The notes under the pieces are model-generated. The model searched no databases, was not told the DNA's origin, and saw nothing but the letters and a program-made list of their open reading frames with translations. Source: Lachnospiraceae bacterium (GTDB lineage: Bacteria > Bacillota > Clostridia > Lachnospirales > Lachnospiraceae). Taken from it: a DNA stretch of 64,000 nucleotides. The position numbers and the translations under genes are program-made. This document shows, in pieces, positions 35,172 through 44,726 of this stretch. The number at the start of each line of letters is the position of its first letter. The first letter of the stretch is position 1. The stretch lies in contig JAFVSN010000026.1 in assembly GCA_017503735.1 (NCBI GenBank), positions 21,416-85,415 on the forward strand, in the 5' to 3' direction.

Positions 35172-35990
35172 CTACAACAACTCCAGCATTTCCAAACTCT
35201 TAAACTTCCGCCCGATATGCAAATCTACAAACTCCTTTAATATCTGTTTCAGCTGCCCCCGCACATCCTCCGATACCGTAAAGGTATACAAACTCTCAAT
35301 AGGCGTCGCTAAGATATATTGCATAGTATAAAGTGTGGAACCGGACACCGGAAGAAACTTCTCCCCAGGCACAAGCCCGGTAGCTGTACCCGCTTCCTGC
35401 CCGCCGAAAGTTCGACCCTCTTCTCCTACAAGCTCCGTCCACAGTTTGTCCGCACATTCCTTACAAATACATCCGCCGCTTTTTGCGGAAAACCAATGCA
35501 GATTTTCTTTTTTTCTGCACTTTACGCATTCATACACCTGAGGAGAGATACCTCCCACGGATAACATTTTCAATTCGAAGATGGAGCGCACTAATTCCGA
35601 ACCGATGGATTTCTTTAACAGTGCCCCCAAAGAGCGATACAAAACCTTTAATTCTTCCTTTGCGGGAAGTCCTTCCCGCGTTACCGTTTCGGCAAATTCA
35701 CAAAAGTATACGCCGTAATACACTGCTTCCAAATCCGTCCGCAACTCCGCGAAAAAGTTTTCCGGTTCCGCGGCCTGTAAGGTATAAGAATCCCTTCCTT
35801 CGTACAAAGTGAATTTCCCGAACACAAAGGGCTGACTGCATCCGGAAAGCATCGCTGTGGGGCGACGCACTCCGTTTGCAAACACAGAAATTTTCCCTCG
35901 TTCTTTTGTCAAAAGCACCAGACGTCTGTCGTACTCTTTATTCGGTTGTGCCGACAGAATCATTCCTGTCACCGTAATGCTCTCTGCCAT
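35172..35990 (-). CDS. recO: DNA repair protein RecO
   Basis: A 272-residue protein of RecO length. The N-terminal OB fold contains TGMILSAQPNKEYDRRLVLLTKERGKIS. A zinc-finger-like set CVKCRKK...CICKEC (about residues 155-180) is the usual RecO C4 site. RecO loads RecA on gaps with RecR and RecF. Its start overlaps the end of the yqzL-like gene by 53 bp, and era lies upstream, the order known from Bacillus. Confidence 0.94.
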   Translation of the reverse strand: MAESITVTGMILSAQPNKEYDRRLVLLTKERGKISVFANGVRRPTAMLSGCSQPFVFGKFTLYEGRDSYTLQAAEPENFFAELRTDLEAVYYGVYFCEFAETVTREGLPAKEELKVLYRSLGALLKKSIGSELVRSIFELKMLSVGGISPQVYECVKCRKKENLHWFSAKSGGCICKECADKLWTELVGEEGRTFGGQEAGTATGLVPGEKFLPVSGSTLYTMQYILATPIESLYTFTVSEDVRGQLKQILKEFVDLHIGRKFKSLEMLELL

Positions 35991-36108
35991 AGGACTCTCC
36001 CTGTACCTTCTGTTCCTCTTTGTTCCTTTGTTCCACCGCCCCGCGATAAGACAAATAGTCTGTCACGCTTCCGGTTGTTCTGAATTTTTCCCAATACTCT
36101 TCTTCCAT
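35938..36108 (-). CDS. yqzL: YqzL-like small protein
   Basis: A 56-residue protein, MEEEYWEKFRTTGSVTDYLSYR followed by a charged tail. B. subtilis YqzL (MLDFTWKVFSQTGNIETYLLF type) is similarly short and also lies between era and recO. A possible start 14 codons upstream exists, but GGGGGTG is placed before this ATG. The last third overlaps recO in another frame. Function is unknown. Confidence 0.65.
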   Translation of the reverse strand: MEEEYWEKFRTTGSVTDYLSYRGAVEQRNKEEQKVQGESYGREHYGDRNDSVGTTE

Positions 36109-36280
36109 TGTCGCACCCCCGTATATAAAAGTTTCGGTCATTTTCTGCACATTACGTTACCCTGAATCCGTTCCGACGTACCGAACAAATTCGGTTACAA
36201 AAATAGCTTCTCCGAAACATACAAAAATACACTGATACGATAATCCTAGGGGTTGGAAAAATTTTGGGGCTTGACACGGT

Positions 36281-37231
36281 TTATTCTTCCTCTGTACGCT
36301 CTACGTAACCGTAGTTTTTCAATAGAAAATCACTGTCGCGCCAATCTTTCTTAACTTTTACCCAAAGCTTTAAGTTCACCTTATACTCGAATAAAAGCTC
36401 GATTTCTTTTCTGGCCTCGGTGCCGATGCGTTTTAACATGGCACCCTGTTTTCCGATAATAATTCCCTTGTGGGAATCTCTCTCACAAATAATCGTGGCA
36501 TCAATGTCTACCAAACGGCCGTCCGGACGCTCCTTCATCCGTTCAATGGCTACGGCAATACCGTGAGGAATTTCATCGTCCAACAAACGGAGTGCTTTTT
36601 CTCGTACAATCTCTGCCGCAATCTGACGTTCCGGTTGATCCGTTACCGTATCTTCATCATAGTACATCGGTCCTTCCGGAAGCAGGGAAAACAATAACGA
36701 CTGTAGCTTATCCACATTCCGGCTCCGCAGGGCACTGGTCATAATAACCCCGGCAAACGGATACACGTCTTTATACGTCTCCTCTGCTTTCAAGAGCATC
36801 TCTTTCTCAACTGTGTCCATCTTATTAAGCACAAGAACCACCGGTGTTTTGGTACGGGCAAGTACTTCCAAAATATGCTGTTCTCCCGCCCCGATATAAT
36901 CCGTCGGCTCTACCAGCCAAAGAATCACGTCCACCTCGGAAAGAGTCCCTTCCGCCACATTGACCATATACTCGCCCAGCTTATTCTTTGCCTTGTGGAT
37001 CCCCGGGGTATCTAAGAAAATGATCTGTCCGCGGTCATCGGTGTACACCGTCTGAATCCGGGTCCGGGTGGTCTGAGGCTTATTGGAAGTAATCGCAATC
37101 TTCTGCTTAATCAGATGATTCATCAGCGTCGATTTTCCCACATTGGGTCTGCCGATTAATGCCACAAATCCGGAACGGAAGCCCCGCTCACCTTTCCCTG
37201 CTTTTTTATTTTTCTCACTGTTTTGTGCCAT
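36281..37231 (-). CDS. era: GTPase Era
   Basis: A 316-residue GTPase: G1 GRPNVGKST (about residues 27-35), G3 DTPG, G4 NKMD, then a C-terminal KH domain with GIIIGKQGAMLKRIG. Era helps 16S rRNA maturation and 30S assembly. The first 20 residues (MAQNSEKNKKAGKGERGFRS) are a basic extension. A 172-bp gap with no clear signal separates it from the yqzL-like gene. Confidence 0.96.
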   Translation of the reverse strand: MAQNSEKNKKAGKGERGFRSGFVALIGRPNVGKSTLMNHLIKQKIAITSNKPQTTRTRIQTVYTDDRGQIIFLDTPGIHKAKNKLGEYMVNVAEGTLSEVDVILWLVEPTDYIGAGEQHILEVLARTKTPVVLVLNKMDTVEKEMLLKAEETYKDVYPFAGVIMTSALRSRNVDKLQSLLFSLLPEGPMYYDEDTVTDQPERQIAAEIVREKALRLLDDEIPHGIAVAIERMKERPDGRLVDIDATIICERDSHKGIIIGKQGAMLKRIGTEARKEIELLFEYKVNLKLWVKVKKDWRDSDFLLKNYGYVERTEEE

Positions 37232-37271
37232 AGTTTTCTCCTTGTATCCGTTTCTTACCGGCTACTCTTTC

Positions 37272-40214
37272 TTACTTTAACAAATCACGAACCGTCATAA
37301 AGTGTGACGCATCCTCCCGCACCTTCTTTTCGGAGCCCACCGTACAACAGCAATTTTGGGAAAGCATCGCCTGAACACCTTTCGCTAAGGCACGCATATC
37401 CTCCACCGTGATATTCAATATTTCGTCTCTGTGTTTCTGTACGGATTCAAAGGTGCGTCCGGTCAAATATGCCGTCAGTCCTCTTTCTCCTTCCATCCGC
37501 GGATTTCGCGGCATATCCACGTTACTCATGGTACCGATGACATACTTTGTCATTTCTGCTTCATCCGCTTCAAAGTTTGCAATATAGTCCACCGCATCTT
37601 CATACACTTTCATGGTTCTGTTAAGATGCGGATCTCTCCAGGAATAGAAGGCCATCCGTCCGTTTTCCAGTGCCATCAATGCCGCACCGTAGGCACCGCC
37701 CAACACTCTGACCTGATTCCATAAATAACCGTAACTCATAGCGGTACGAAGTACTTCGTAGGAACCGGTATACTTAAGCCCCGCATCCCTGAAATTACCT
37801 GCACAACATACATACTGCACCTGGCCCGGGGTAATAAAGCCCTCGTTTTTCTTCTCCGGTACAAGTGTCATACCGCTTCCCTTTGCTTCCGGCACAAATG
37901 CTTCAAGGAACGGAATGCACTGTTCCTTTACCGCTTCATAGCCTTCCGCATCTGCGGTTACGCTGAGCATCATAACATCCTTTGCAAAAATACACTCGTA
38001 AGTTTCCGTAAGCTTCTGTATTAATTCTTCCTTACGTTCTTCGTAATTCGCAAGCAAATCGGAAATGAATTCATAATAAGCAATGCCGTCCAAAAGTTCC
38101 ATGGCAACCCCCACCTCGGAAAAATAGGAGGAGGCTCTCTTTACCGCCGCACCCTGGGCCATGTCGGTGTACCGGCTTTCCAATCCGCTTTTCCGCTCCA
38201 ACAAAATTTCCCGGATTCGTTCCGGATTTTGATAAAGAGTTTCCGTAAGCAATTCCTTCATATAAGAGAACAGCTCCGGAATCTTCCCGTACAACGTCTT
38301 TCCTTCCGCAACAAGGAAGATACGATACTCCTTTAAATCATCGTACTTGGAAGAAATCATAGTGCTTACGGAAATACCGCCGGTGTTAATACTGATTTCA
38401 TTGTTCAAATCCAAATAGCTTTGCTTTACGGTATTCATACGACCGAATAAATCCGTAAGAATTCCGGCATAACTAAGCAATCCCGCCGGAACTTTTTTCA
38501 TATCAAATAAAACTTTCACATAAGCGATTCCCGCAGTAAACAACTCCTGGTGAAGGGTGGTAACGCCCGCAATTTCTTTTACTTCGTTTACAAACGGATC
38601 TGCTTCTTTTTTAATGTCGTCTCTGGTAAGCTGCGGAATTTTGGCCAGATCCTCCGGTTTTGAAGGTTCGCTCTGATATTGCTTTAATGCCGCTGTCTGT
38701 GCAACCAGTGCCTCTACCTCTTCCCCAGATAACGACGCTTTATAGGTTGCCAGCTTTTTGCTCATTTCCGCTTCTTTTTCCGCAAGCAATCCTACCTTCG
38801 GCAGCAACTTTACAAATACTGCATGGTTGTTATGAAGCAGCTCTTCCCGGATTAACGTTTCGAAATAATCCGTCTCAATCAAAGCACGAAGCTTATCAAA
38901 CACCGGTGTCCAGTACAGGTTATCAAATACTCTGGTATCGTCATACAGCCAGGTTCCGAACATCATCTGGCAATAGCGCAATCCCTTCGGATAGTTTCCG
39001 GAATCCCCTTCCCTTAAGGAAAACTCCATGCTGTTTAACGCTGCATACAGAGATTTTTTCGACACACCTTCCTTTACGCAGGTTTCTAAGGTTTCCGTTA
39101 CCACACGTAAAAAGTCGTCTGCTTTGTCCGCTGTCGCATTTTTTGCGATAATGGCTAAAAACGGCTGTGCCACCACATCCGTAAAATCAGCGGAACAATC
39201 TTCCCCGATTCCGGCTTCCGTCAGAGCCAATTTAAGCGGAGTTCCCGGTTTATTAATCAAGGCAGAACAAAGAAGGGAAACCGCGGTTTCTTTTACTACA
39301 TCCTTTTCTCCCCCGAAGGTAACACCGTAGGCAAAATAAGCGGCATCCTTTGCTTCTTCTTCGTTATTCACGGAATAGAACGCTTCGATCTTCTTCTTTT
39401 CCCCGAAATTCTCCTGGATACCGATGGCAGAATCCAGTTCTATCTTTTCAAACCGGCTCAAATACTCCTTATCCATCCATAAAAGACGTTCTTCCACATC
39501 CATATCACCGTACAGATAAATATAACTGTTCACCGGATGATAATAGCGTTTATGGAACTCTAAAAACTGTTCATAGCTAAGTTCCGGAATAAAATCCGGA
39601 TCACCGCCGGATTCCACGCCATAGGCCGTATCCGGAAACAGATTTTGTTGAATTTTGGCAAACAGCACCTCATCCGGGCTGGAAAAAACACCTTTCATCT
39701 CGCTGTATACCACACCGTTATAGGAAAGATCGGCATCCGCACTTTCCAACTCATAATGCCATCCTTCCTGCAGGAAAATGTTTTTTTCATGATGAATATT
39801 CGGGAAAAAAACAGCATCCATATAGACTTCCATCAGGTTTGCAAAATCTTTATCATTACAACTTGCCACCGGATAAATGGTTTTATCCGGATACGTCATT
39901 GCATTTAAAAACGTATTAAGAGAACCTTTTACCAATTCCACAAACGGGTCCTTTACCGGAAAACGTTCCGAACCGCAAAGAACGGAATGCTCCAAAATAT
40001 GGGCAACACCGGTGGAGTCCTCCGGCGGGGTGCGAAATCCCACGGAAAACACTTTATTGTTATCTTCACAGGAAATCACAGCAACTTTTGCGCCGGATTT
40101 TTTGTGCCGGAGCACAATGCCGTAGCCCGAAATATCCGGAAGATTCTCTTCCGATACAATCTCATAAGCCGACAATTTTTTCAGGGTTTCTGTATTTTTA
40201 ATCACACGACTCAT
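37272..40214 (-). CDS. M16C zinc metallopeptidase (insulinase/presequence-protease family)
   Basis: A 980-residue peptidase. The inverted zinc motif HILEH is at residues 72-76, with the downstream Glu expected near residue 150 (NGVVYSEMKG). The size and the linker region with the M16C-associated domain fit bacterial relatives of PreP that degrade peptides in the cytoplasm. No signal peptide is seen. It lies 40 bp upstream of era on the same strand, so the two may be co-transcribed. Confidence 0.92.
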   Translation of the reverse strand: MSRVIKNTETLKKLSAYEIVSEENLPDISGYGIVLRHKKSGAKVAVISCEDNNKVFSVGFRTPPEDSTGVAHILEHSVLCGSERFPVKDPFVELVKGSLNTFLNAMTYPDKTIYPVASCNDKDFANLMEVYMDAVFFPNIHHEKNIFLQEGWHYELESADADLSYNGVVYSEMKGVFSSPDEVLFAKIQQNLFPDTAYGVESGGDPDFIPELSYEQFLEFHKRYYHPVNSYIYLYGDMDVEERLLWMDKEYLSRFEKIELDSAIGIQENFGEKKKIEAFYSVNNEEEAKDAAYFAYGVTFGGEKDVVKETAVSLLCSALINKPGTPLKLALTEAGIGEDCSADFTDVVAQPFLAIIAKNATADKADDFLRVVTETLETCVKEGVSKKSLYAALNSMEFSLREGDSGNYPKGLRYCQMMFGTWLYDDTRVFDNLYWTPVFDKLRALIETDYFETLIREELLHNNHAVFVKLLPKVGLLAEKEAEMSKKLATYKASLSGEEVEALVAQTAALKQYQSEPSKPEDLAKIPQLTRDDIKKEADPFVNEVKEIAGVTTLHQELFTAGIAYVKVLFDMKKVPAGLLSYAGILTDLFGRMNTVKQSYLDLNNEISINTGGISVSTMISSKYDDLKEYRIFLVAEGKTLYGKIPELFSYMKELLTETLYQNPERIREILLERKSGLESRYTDMAQGAAVKRASSYFSEVGVAMELLDGIAYYEFISDLLANYEERKEELIQKLTETYECIFAKDVMMLSVTADAEGYEAVKEQCIPFLEAFVPEAKGSGMTLVPEKKNEGFITPGQVQYVCCAGNFRDAGLKYTGSYEVLRTAMSYGYLWNQVRVLGGAYGAALMALENGRMAFYSWRDPHLNRTMKVYEDAVDYIANFEADEAEMTKYVIGTMSNVDMPRNPRMEGERGLTAYLTGRTFESVQKHRDEILNITVEDMRALAKGVQAMLSQNCCCTVGSEKKVREDASHFMTVRDLLK

Positions 40215-40292
40215 TCTATCCGAATCTCCTTATTCTTTTTTGATTATCTTACCACATTGCACACAAAAAATCCATAAAAATCCGTGTCATCA

Positions 40293-40321
40293 TTGACAAT
40301 TTTATAAATTTGTGCTATCTT
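40293..40321 (+). promoter_or_regulatory. Promoter of the cold-shock gene
   Basis: TTGACA (40293-40298), 17 bp, TATCTT (40316-40321) with TGC before it. The leader is about 50 nt. Confidence 0.7.
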
Positions 40322-40377
40322 AAATTTAGGCTGTTACATACGGCTCATTTATTATTTTAGTTTCGGAGGAACATAGG

Positions 40378-40575
40378 ATGAACGGCACAGTAAAGTGGTT
40401 CAACGCAAAAAAGGGGTTTGGCTTTATTTCCGATGAGAACGGAACCGATGTATTCGTACATTATTCCGCATTAAACATGGACGGATTTAAAGTCCTTGAC
40501 GAAGGCGACAAGGTAGAGTTTGAAGTAGTGACCGGCGAAAAGGGTCCGCAGGCTGCAAACGTTACGAAGTTATAA
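40378..40575 (+). CDS. Cold-shock protein
   Basis: A 65-residue single cold-shock domain. RNP1 is KGFGFI (residues 13-18) and RNP2 is VFVHYSAL (residues 25-32). Such proteins bind single-stranded RNA and DNA and melt mRNA structure. Start ATG follows GGAGG. It has its own promoter and terminator. The gene-name suffix (A, B, C or D) cannot be decided. Confidence 0.96.
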   Translation: MNGTVKWFNAKKGFGFISDENGTDVFVHYSALNMDGFKVLDEGDKVEFEVVTGEKGPQAANVTKL

Positions 40576-40595
40576 TTCATAATCCTGAAACAACA

Positions 40596-40629
40596 AAGAA
40601 GCAGGTCGATGACCTGCTTCTTTTATTTT
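40596..40629 (+). terminator. Terminator of the cold-shock gene
   Basis: Perfect 12-bp stem AAGAAGCAGGTC/GACCTGCTTCTT around GAT, followed by TTATTTT. It may also serve the convergent PilZ gene. Confidence 0.9.
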
Positions 40630-40637
40630 GTCCTTTT

Positions 40638-40985
40638 CTACTTTAACTCTGCTTCGTAATCGTCGAAAATATACTCCAAAACCGGTGCAAAACCGACAAA
40701 TTCACATCCGTACATGGTCTTTCCGTTTTCGCCCTCGTAGCTGCGAATAATCTTGACTACGGTGTACAATACTGCCTCTTTACTGCCGATTTCCAATCTG
40801 GCATTGAAATAATAACCGACCGGCAAAATACTCTCGCTTTCAAATCCGATACCGCCCTTTGAAATATCCGTTACAATTACCGGAGCATCCGTTACGCCTA
40901 CTTTTACATTGTCCTGCTTAAACACGCTGGATACATTTAATTCCAACGAAATCGGTAAACGTTTACTTTTTCTCTTCTCTTCCAT
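40638..40985 (-). CDS. Single-domain PilZ protein
   Basis: A 115-residue PilZ domain. The c-di-GMP contacts are present: RKSKR (residues 4-8, the RxxxR motif) and DISKGGIGF (the D/NxSxxG motif, about residues 40-48). It therefore probably binds c-di-GMP and passes the signal to a partner. It is transcribed alone from the promoter at 41043-41071. Confidence 0.88.
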   Translation of the reverse strand: MEEKRKSKRLPISLELNVSSVFKQDNVKVGVTDAPVIVTDISKGGIGFESESILPVGYYFNARLEIGSKEAVLYTVVKIIRSYEGENGKTMYGCEFVGFAPVLEYIFDDYEAELK

Positions 40986-41042
40986 GACAGCCTCCTTTTC
41001 TTCCGCACAACAGTTCTAAACCGATATTGCTCTACCAACTAC

Positions 41043-41071
41043 AGTATACCGTTTTTCCCTCCATTTGACAA
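41043..41071 (-). promoter_or_regulatory. Promoter of the single-domain PilZ gene
   Basis: Minus strand TTGTCA (41071-41066), 17 bp, TATACT (41048-41043). Confidence 0.7.
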
Positions 41072-41100
41072 GCAGATTTTAACAAACACGCTTCTGTTTC

Positions 41101-42108
41101 TTACCGACACTGCATCCTTACGGTTCCTTTTCCGTCTTTCACGGAAATCTGAGCCAAGGCTCCGTTTATCATCGTCATACGCGGTGCTTTATGACCGATA
41201 TCCGCTTCATAAACGATCGGAAGACCCAGTTCCCCCAAAACAGCTTCTACCGCTTCCTTATACCCGATTTCATACTCACTGGAAAAGAAGGTGGGACGAC
41301 CGAACACAAATCCTGCGGCATGTTCGAACCACCCTGCTTCTTTCAAGTGCCAAAGCCCGCAGGTCAGCCGCTCCGAACTTAAGGCAAAACTCTCCAAATA
41401 CCACAAAATTCCGTCCGCTTTATATTTCTCACACCATTCCTTTGTCTTATCAAACCGTGTCCCTACCAAATCCAACAATACATCCAGGCAACCGCCCAGC
41501 AACCGTCCGGACAACTTGGCATCGTCATTTTCACATTCCCAATATACCGGCGTATCCTCTTGATAATCCTCATATCCCGTTATCCGTTCCGCAAAGCCGT
41601 TTTTATACAAATCAAAACTGTTTTGTACCACCGGCTTTCCTTCTAACACCGCTATGTTTTCCTCCAGACATCTATGCCAGTTTTCCATCCCGAAATCTCC
41701 GAAGTTCCCGGCGTATACCGTTGCCATATCGCAATTAGTGGTAATGGAAAACAAAAGTCCCGTAGGGTCGGAATATCCCTGATACCACTTGGGATTCCTT
41801 TTAATTGTTTCAAAATCCGTATAGCTTAACATCTCCGCCAGATAATCTCCGCCGGATGCCTGAATTACCCAGGTCACCTCCGGATTTTCCGCCAATGTAT
41901 GCAATTCTTCTGCTCTTACTTTTGCCGGACCGCTTCTTCCCTTTTCTTCCTTTCGTACATCCGGTGTTTCTAACACAGAAAAACCCCGCTGTTTCATTTG
42001 TCTGACCGCGTTATCCATACGCACCGTATCAAGCGGCGCACTTTTCCCTGCCGAACAGGCCGTAACTCCGATTATTTCCCCTTGTTTGATCCATTTCGGA
42101 AAAATCAT
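41101..42108 (-). CDS. S66-family LD-carboxypeptidase / MccF-like peptidase
   Basis: A 335-residue S66 serine peptidase. The nucleophile is in QGYSDPTGLL (about residue 115), and the catalytic His is in DIGHKAPRMTMINGA near the C-terminus. The family covers LD-carboxypeptidase A, which trims peptidoglycan tetrapeptides, and MccF, which cleaves microcin C7. GYSDPT plus the long insert favours the MccF-like branch, but the substrate is not certain. It has no signal peptide, so it acts in the cytoplasm. It is divergent from the PilZ/SprA pair. Confidence 0.87.
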   Translation of the reverse strand: MIFPKWIKQGEIIGVTACSAGKSAPLDTVRMDNAVRQMKQRGFSVLETPDVRKEEKGRSGPAKVRAEELHTLAENPEVTWVIQASGGDYLAEMLSYTDFETIKRNPKWYQGYSDPTGLLFSITTNCDMATVYAGNFGDFGMENWHRCLEENIAVLEGKPVVQNSFDLYKNGFAERITGYEDYQEDTPVYWECENDDAKLSGRLLGGCLDVLLDLVGTRFDKTKEWCEKYKADGILWYLESFALSSERLTCGLWHLKEAGWFEHAAGFVFGRPTFFSSEYEIGYKEAVEAVLGELGLPIVYEADIGHKAPRMTMINGALAQISVKDGKGTVRMQCR

Positions 42109-42135
42109 GACTGTTTCACACTCCTTTTCAAAAAA

Positions 42136-42164
42136 AGTATAGCATATTCCTTTTTTTCATACAA
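42136..42164 (-). promoter_or_regulatory. Promoter of the S66 peptidase gene
   Basis: Minus strand TTGTAT (42164-42159), 17 bp ending TGC, TATACT (42141-42136). The leader is short, about 20 nt. Confidence 0.6.
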
Positions 42165-42192
42165 CAAATTTCGCTTCAAATGCTTTTTCTAC

Positions 42193-42221
42193 TTGCAACA
42201 GCCCAAAGTATGTAGTATAAT
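42193..42221 (+). promoter_or_regulatory. Promoter of the two-domain PilZ gene
   Basis: TTGCAA (42193-42198), 17 bp, TATAAT (42216-42221). Confidence 0.75.
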
Positions 42222-42276
42222 TTAGTGTGACAGATACTAATTATTTTCGTTACTTATTTACAAGGGGCATTTACAT

Positions 42277-42933
42277 ATGACAATTCTGGACTTAGACGAA
42301 CAGCATCCGGTGACTCTAGTAGTTACCGTAGGATTAAAATCGAAGGATCTGGCGACAAATATTGTCGAAGTTCATGCAGACCACGTTTTGTTAAAACCGA
42401 TTTTGGTTGACGGACGTACTGTAGGCTTCGGTGATACTTGTACCATCGATTTCCTGTATTTACAGGATCAGGTGGTTTATGCCTGGCATTCCGTTTCCCT
42501 TCCGCTTGTAAAGATCAAAGGGAGCACCTATTATCGCGTCGCATTAGTCGGAGAAGCAAGACCGTACAATCGTCGTGGCTCTTTCCGTGTGTATATAGGT
42601 GAAACTATGAATATTACCGTGTTCCAGAGCAGCGGTCCTCAGCCGTTTAATGTTTTGGTTCGCGATATCAGTGAAACCGGATTCGGATTTGTCAGCAAAG
42701 AAGAATACGAGATTTCTCGTACCATCCGCTTATCCATTCCGCTTACGGACCGTAAGACCCTTGTACTTTCCGCCACCATTGTGCGACGGGATTTTAACGA
42801 AGAAAAAGGAACCTACAATTACGGCTGTAAATTTGTAGAACCGAATTCCTATTTATCCAGTTATCTGATGACAAAGCAGCGTGAACGCCAGCAAGGCAAA
42901 ATGAATGCCTACTCGGCTACCAGAAGACGATAG
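42277..42933 (+). CDS. Two-domain PilZ protein, YcgR/YpfA-like flagellar brake
   Basis: A 218-residue protein. Residues 1-95 fit the PilZN (YcgR) domain and 96-205 the PilZ domain, with RRGSFR and DISETGFGF as the c-di-GMP motifs. In YcgR-type proteins the loaded form slows the flagellar motor. The C-terminal tail is basic. The SprA-like gene starts 33 bp downstream and is probably co-transcribed. With the FliK-like gene at 58.5 kb this supports a motile organism. Confidence 0.87.
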   Translation: MTILDLDEQHPVTLVVTVGLKSKDLATNIVEVHADHVLLKPILVDGRTVGFGDTCTIDFLYLQDQVVYAWHSVSLPLVKIKGSTYYRVALVGEARPYNRRGSFRVYIGETMNITVFQSSGPQPFNVLVRDISETGFGFVSKEEYEISRTIRLSIPLTDRKTLVLSATIVRRDFNEEKGTYNYGCKFVEPNSYLSSYLMTKQRERQQGKMNAYSATRRR

Positions 42934-42966
42934 TTTTTCTTACTGCATAAGAAAGGAGGGCTTGGT

Positions 42967-43485
42967 ATGTTTCTTTCCTTTACACCGACCGATTCCAAGG
43001 TTTATCCCGGGATGACACTTCCTGCCTCTTCTTATTCTGCCGCTTCAAAACCGGAGTCTGTTTCCGCTTCTTCCGTCTCCCCTCTTTCCGGGGACAATAC
43101 GGAACAAAAACGAACGGAAAAGGCTACCGCAAAAGGAGAATGTCAGACTTGTAAAGAACGAAAATACGTAGACGGTTCCGATGAAGGAAATGTTTCTTTT
43201 AAAGCACCGGGTCACATTGCTCCGGAAGCTTCCGCAGGCGTTGTTATGGCTCATGAAAAAGAACATGTGGCAAATGCCAAACGGGAAGGAAACAAGCCGG
43301 GAAATGAACTTATTTCCGCTACCGTTTCTATCAAAACCGCTATTTGTCCGGAATGCGGACGTTCCTATGTAGCCGGCGGTACTACAAGAACCTTAATCAA
43401 GTACGGAGATTCCGATTACGACAAAAACAAAAAAGCGGCCGATTTGGACGCGGTTCTCGGTGCAAATGTAGATTTGGCTGTATAA
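42967..43485 (+). CDS. SprA-family putative metallopeptidase
   Basis: A 172-residue protein. After a Ser-rich start come CQTCKERKYVDGSDEGNVSF (residues about 59-78), the HExxH-like MAHEKEHVANA (about residues 97-107) and a second cysteine pair in CPECGRSYVAGG. These three blocks are the pattern of the SprA-related family (PF12118). HEKEH suggests a zinc protease; activity is not demonstrated. It follows the two-domain PilZ gene with AGGAGG before the ATG. Confidence 0.8.
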   Translation: MFLSFTPTDSKVYPGMTLPASSYSAASKPESVSASSVSPLSGDNTEQKRTEKATAKGECQTCKERKYVDGSDEGNVSFKAPGHIAPEASAGVVMAHEKEHVANAKREGNKPGNELISATVSIKTAICPECGRSYVAGGTTRTLIKYGDSDYDKNKKAADLDAVLGANVDLAV

Positions 43486-43516
43486 TTTTTTAAACATAAT
43501 TTCTGATTCGCAAATG

Positions 43517-43553
43517 AAAAGGCCGGCATTCTTAACATGCCGACCTTCTTTTT
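43517..43553. terminator. Bidirectional terminator between sprA-like gene and pfkA
   Basis: AAGG-CCGGCAT pairs with ATGCCG-ACCTT with one mismatch; A and T runs flank it on both sides. Confidence 0.8.
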
Positions 43554-43630
43554 ACGCTATAGGAAATTGCGCAAGCGGAACTCTTTGTTCCTTAACGAAA
43601 ACTCGTACAACTTTCCATCACACAAGTTTA

Positions 43631-44656
43631 CTACTTTCTGGATAACTTCTGAGACATAATTACCATGTCCTCATCCAAATCCTTCTTCATTGCAAGTGCC
43701 TCTTCGATATCATAATCCACAAGACCACCGTTCTTATAAGCTACAACACGGTTATTCTTACCCTCACACAAAAGCTCTACTGCCTTAGCACCCATCATGG
43801 ATGCATAAACGCGGTCTCTACAGGTCGGGCTTCCGCCTCTCTGGATGTGGCCTACGATGGTTGCTCTGGTCTCCATCTCGGTAGCACGTTCGATACGCTT
43901 TGCCATTTCATAGGAATCGCCCACGCCTTCCGCATTGATAATAATATGATGCTTCTTACCGAGCATTTTCTTTTCCTTAATATTCTCAATAATCTTCTGC
44001 TCAAAATCTTCTTCGTAACGCTCCGGAAGAAGAATATCCTCCGCACCGTTTGCAATACCGCACCACAACGCGATATAACCCGCATGACGTCCCATTACCT
44101 CGATAATACTACATCTCTCATGGGAAGTAGAGGTATCACGAACCTTATCGATTGCTTCCATCGCCGTATTAATTGCAGTATCAAATCCGATGGTATAATC
44201 GGTACAAGCAATATCAAGATCAATGGTTCCCGGAACACCGATGGTATTGATTCCGCGGGCAGCAAGCTTTCTTGCACCCTGGAAGGAACCGTCACCGCCG
44301 ATGACTACCACCGCATCAATGCCGTGCTTTTTACAAATGGCAGCACCCTTATCTTGTCCCTCCGGCGTGGTAAACTCCGCACAACGTGCCGTATACAAAA
44401 TCGTACCGCCGCGCTGAATAATATCCGCTACGCTCTTTGCATCCATATCGATAATATCTTCGTCCAAAAGACCCGCATATCCTCTGCGGATACCTTTTAC
44501 TTTCTTTCCGTTTGCAAGTGCCGTTCTTACTACGGAACGAATCACCGCGTTCATACCCGGAGCATCTCCGCCGCTGGTTAATACCGCAATCGTCTTAATA
44601 TCATCACCGGTCTTCTTTCCCGCCGTCTTATTTACATCTGCCTTTTTTCCTGCCAT
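43631..44656 (-). CDS. pfkA: ATP-dependent 6-phosphofructokinase
   Basis: A 341-residue PFK. TSGGDAPGMNA is the substrate loop, VVIGGDGSFQGA contains the Gly of ATP-dependent enzymes (pyrophosphate enzymes have Asp there), and MGRHAGYIAL is the conserved fructose-6-phosphate contact. It starts with a 20-residue Lys-rich extension. The gene follows dnaE on the minus strand with a 53-bp gap; a promoter within the dnaE end is visible. Confidence 0.95.
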   Translation of the reverse strand: MAGKKADVNKTAGKKTGDDIKTIAVLTSGGDAPGMNAVIRSVVRTALANGKKVKGIRRGYAGLLDEDIIDMDAKSVADIIQRGGTILYTARCAEFTTPEGQDKGAAICKKHGIDAVVVIGGDGSFQGARKLAARGINTIGVPGTIDLDIACTDYTIGFDTAINTAMEAIDKVRDTSTSHERCSIIEVMGRHAGYIALWCGIANGAEDILLPERYEEDFEQKIIENIKEKKMLGKKHHIIINAEGVGDSYEMAKRIERATEMETRATIVGHIQRGGSPTCRDRVYASMMGAKAVELLCEGKNNRVVAYKNGGLVDYDIEEALAMKKDLDEDMVIMSQKLSRK

Positions 44657-44697
44657 CTTATATTCCTCCGTACGTTATAACATATATACTCCATTGT

Positions 44698-44726
44698 ATT
44701 GTACTGCGTTTATCCCCTTTTTTCAA
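44698..44726 (-). promoter_or_regulatory. Promoter of pfkA inside the dnaE end
   Basis: Minus strand TTGAAA (44726-44721), 17 bp, TACAAT (44703-44698). Confidence 0.55.

Noticed and set aside
43847-44581. 244-codon ORF opposite pfkA
   Set aside because: It lies fully antisense to a well-supported phosphofructokinase gene and has no recognisable domain.
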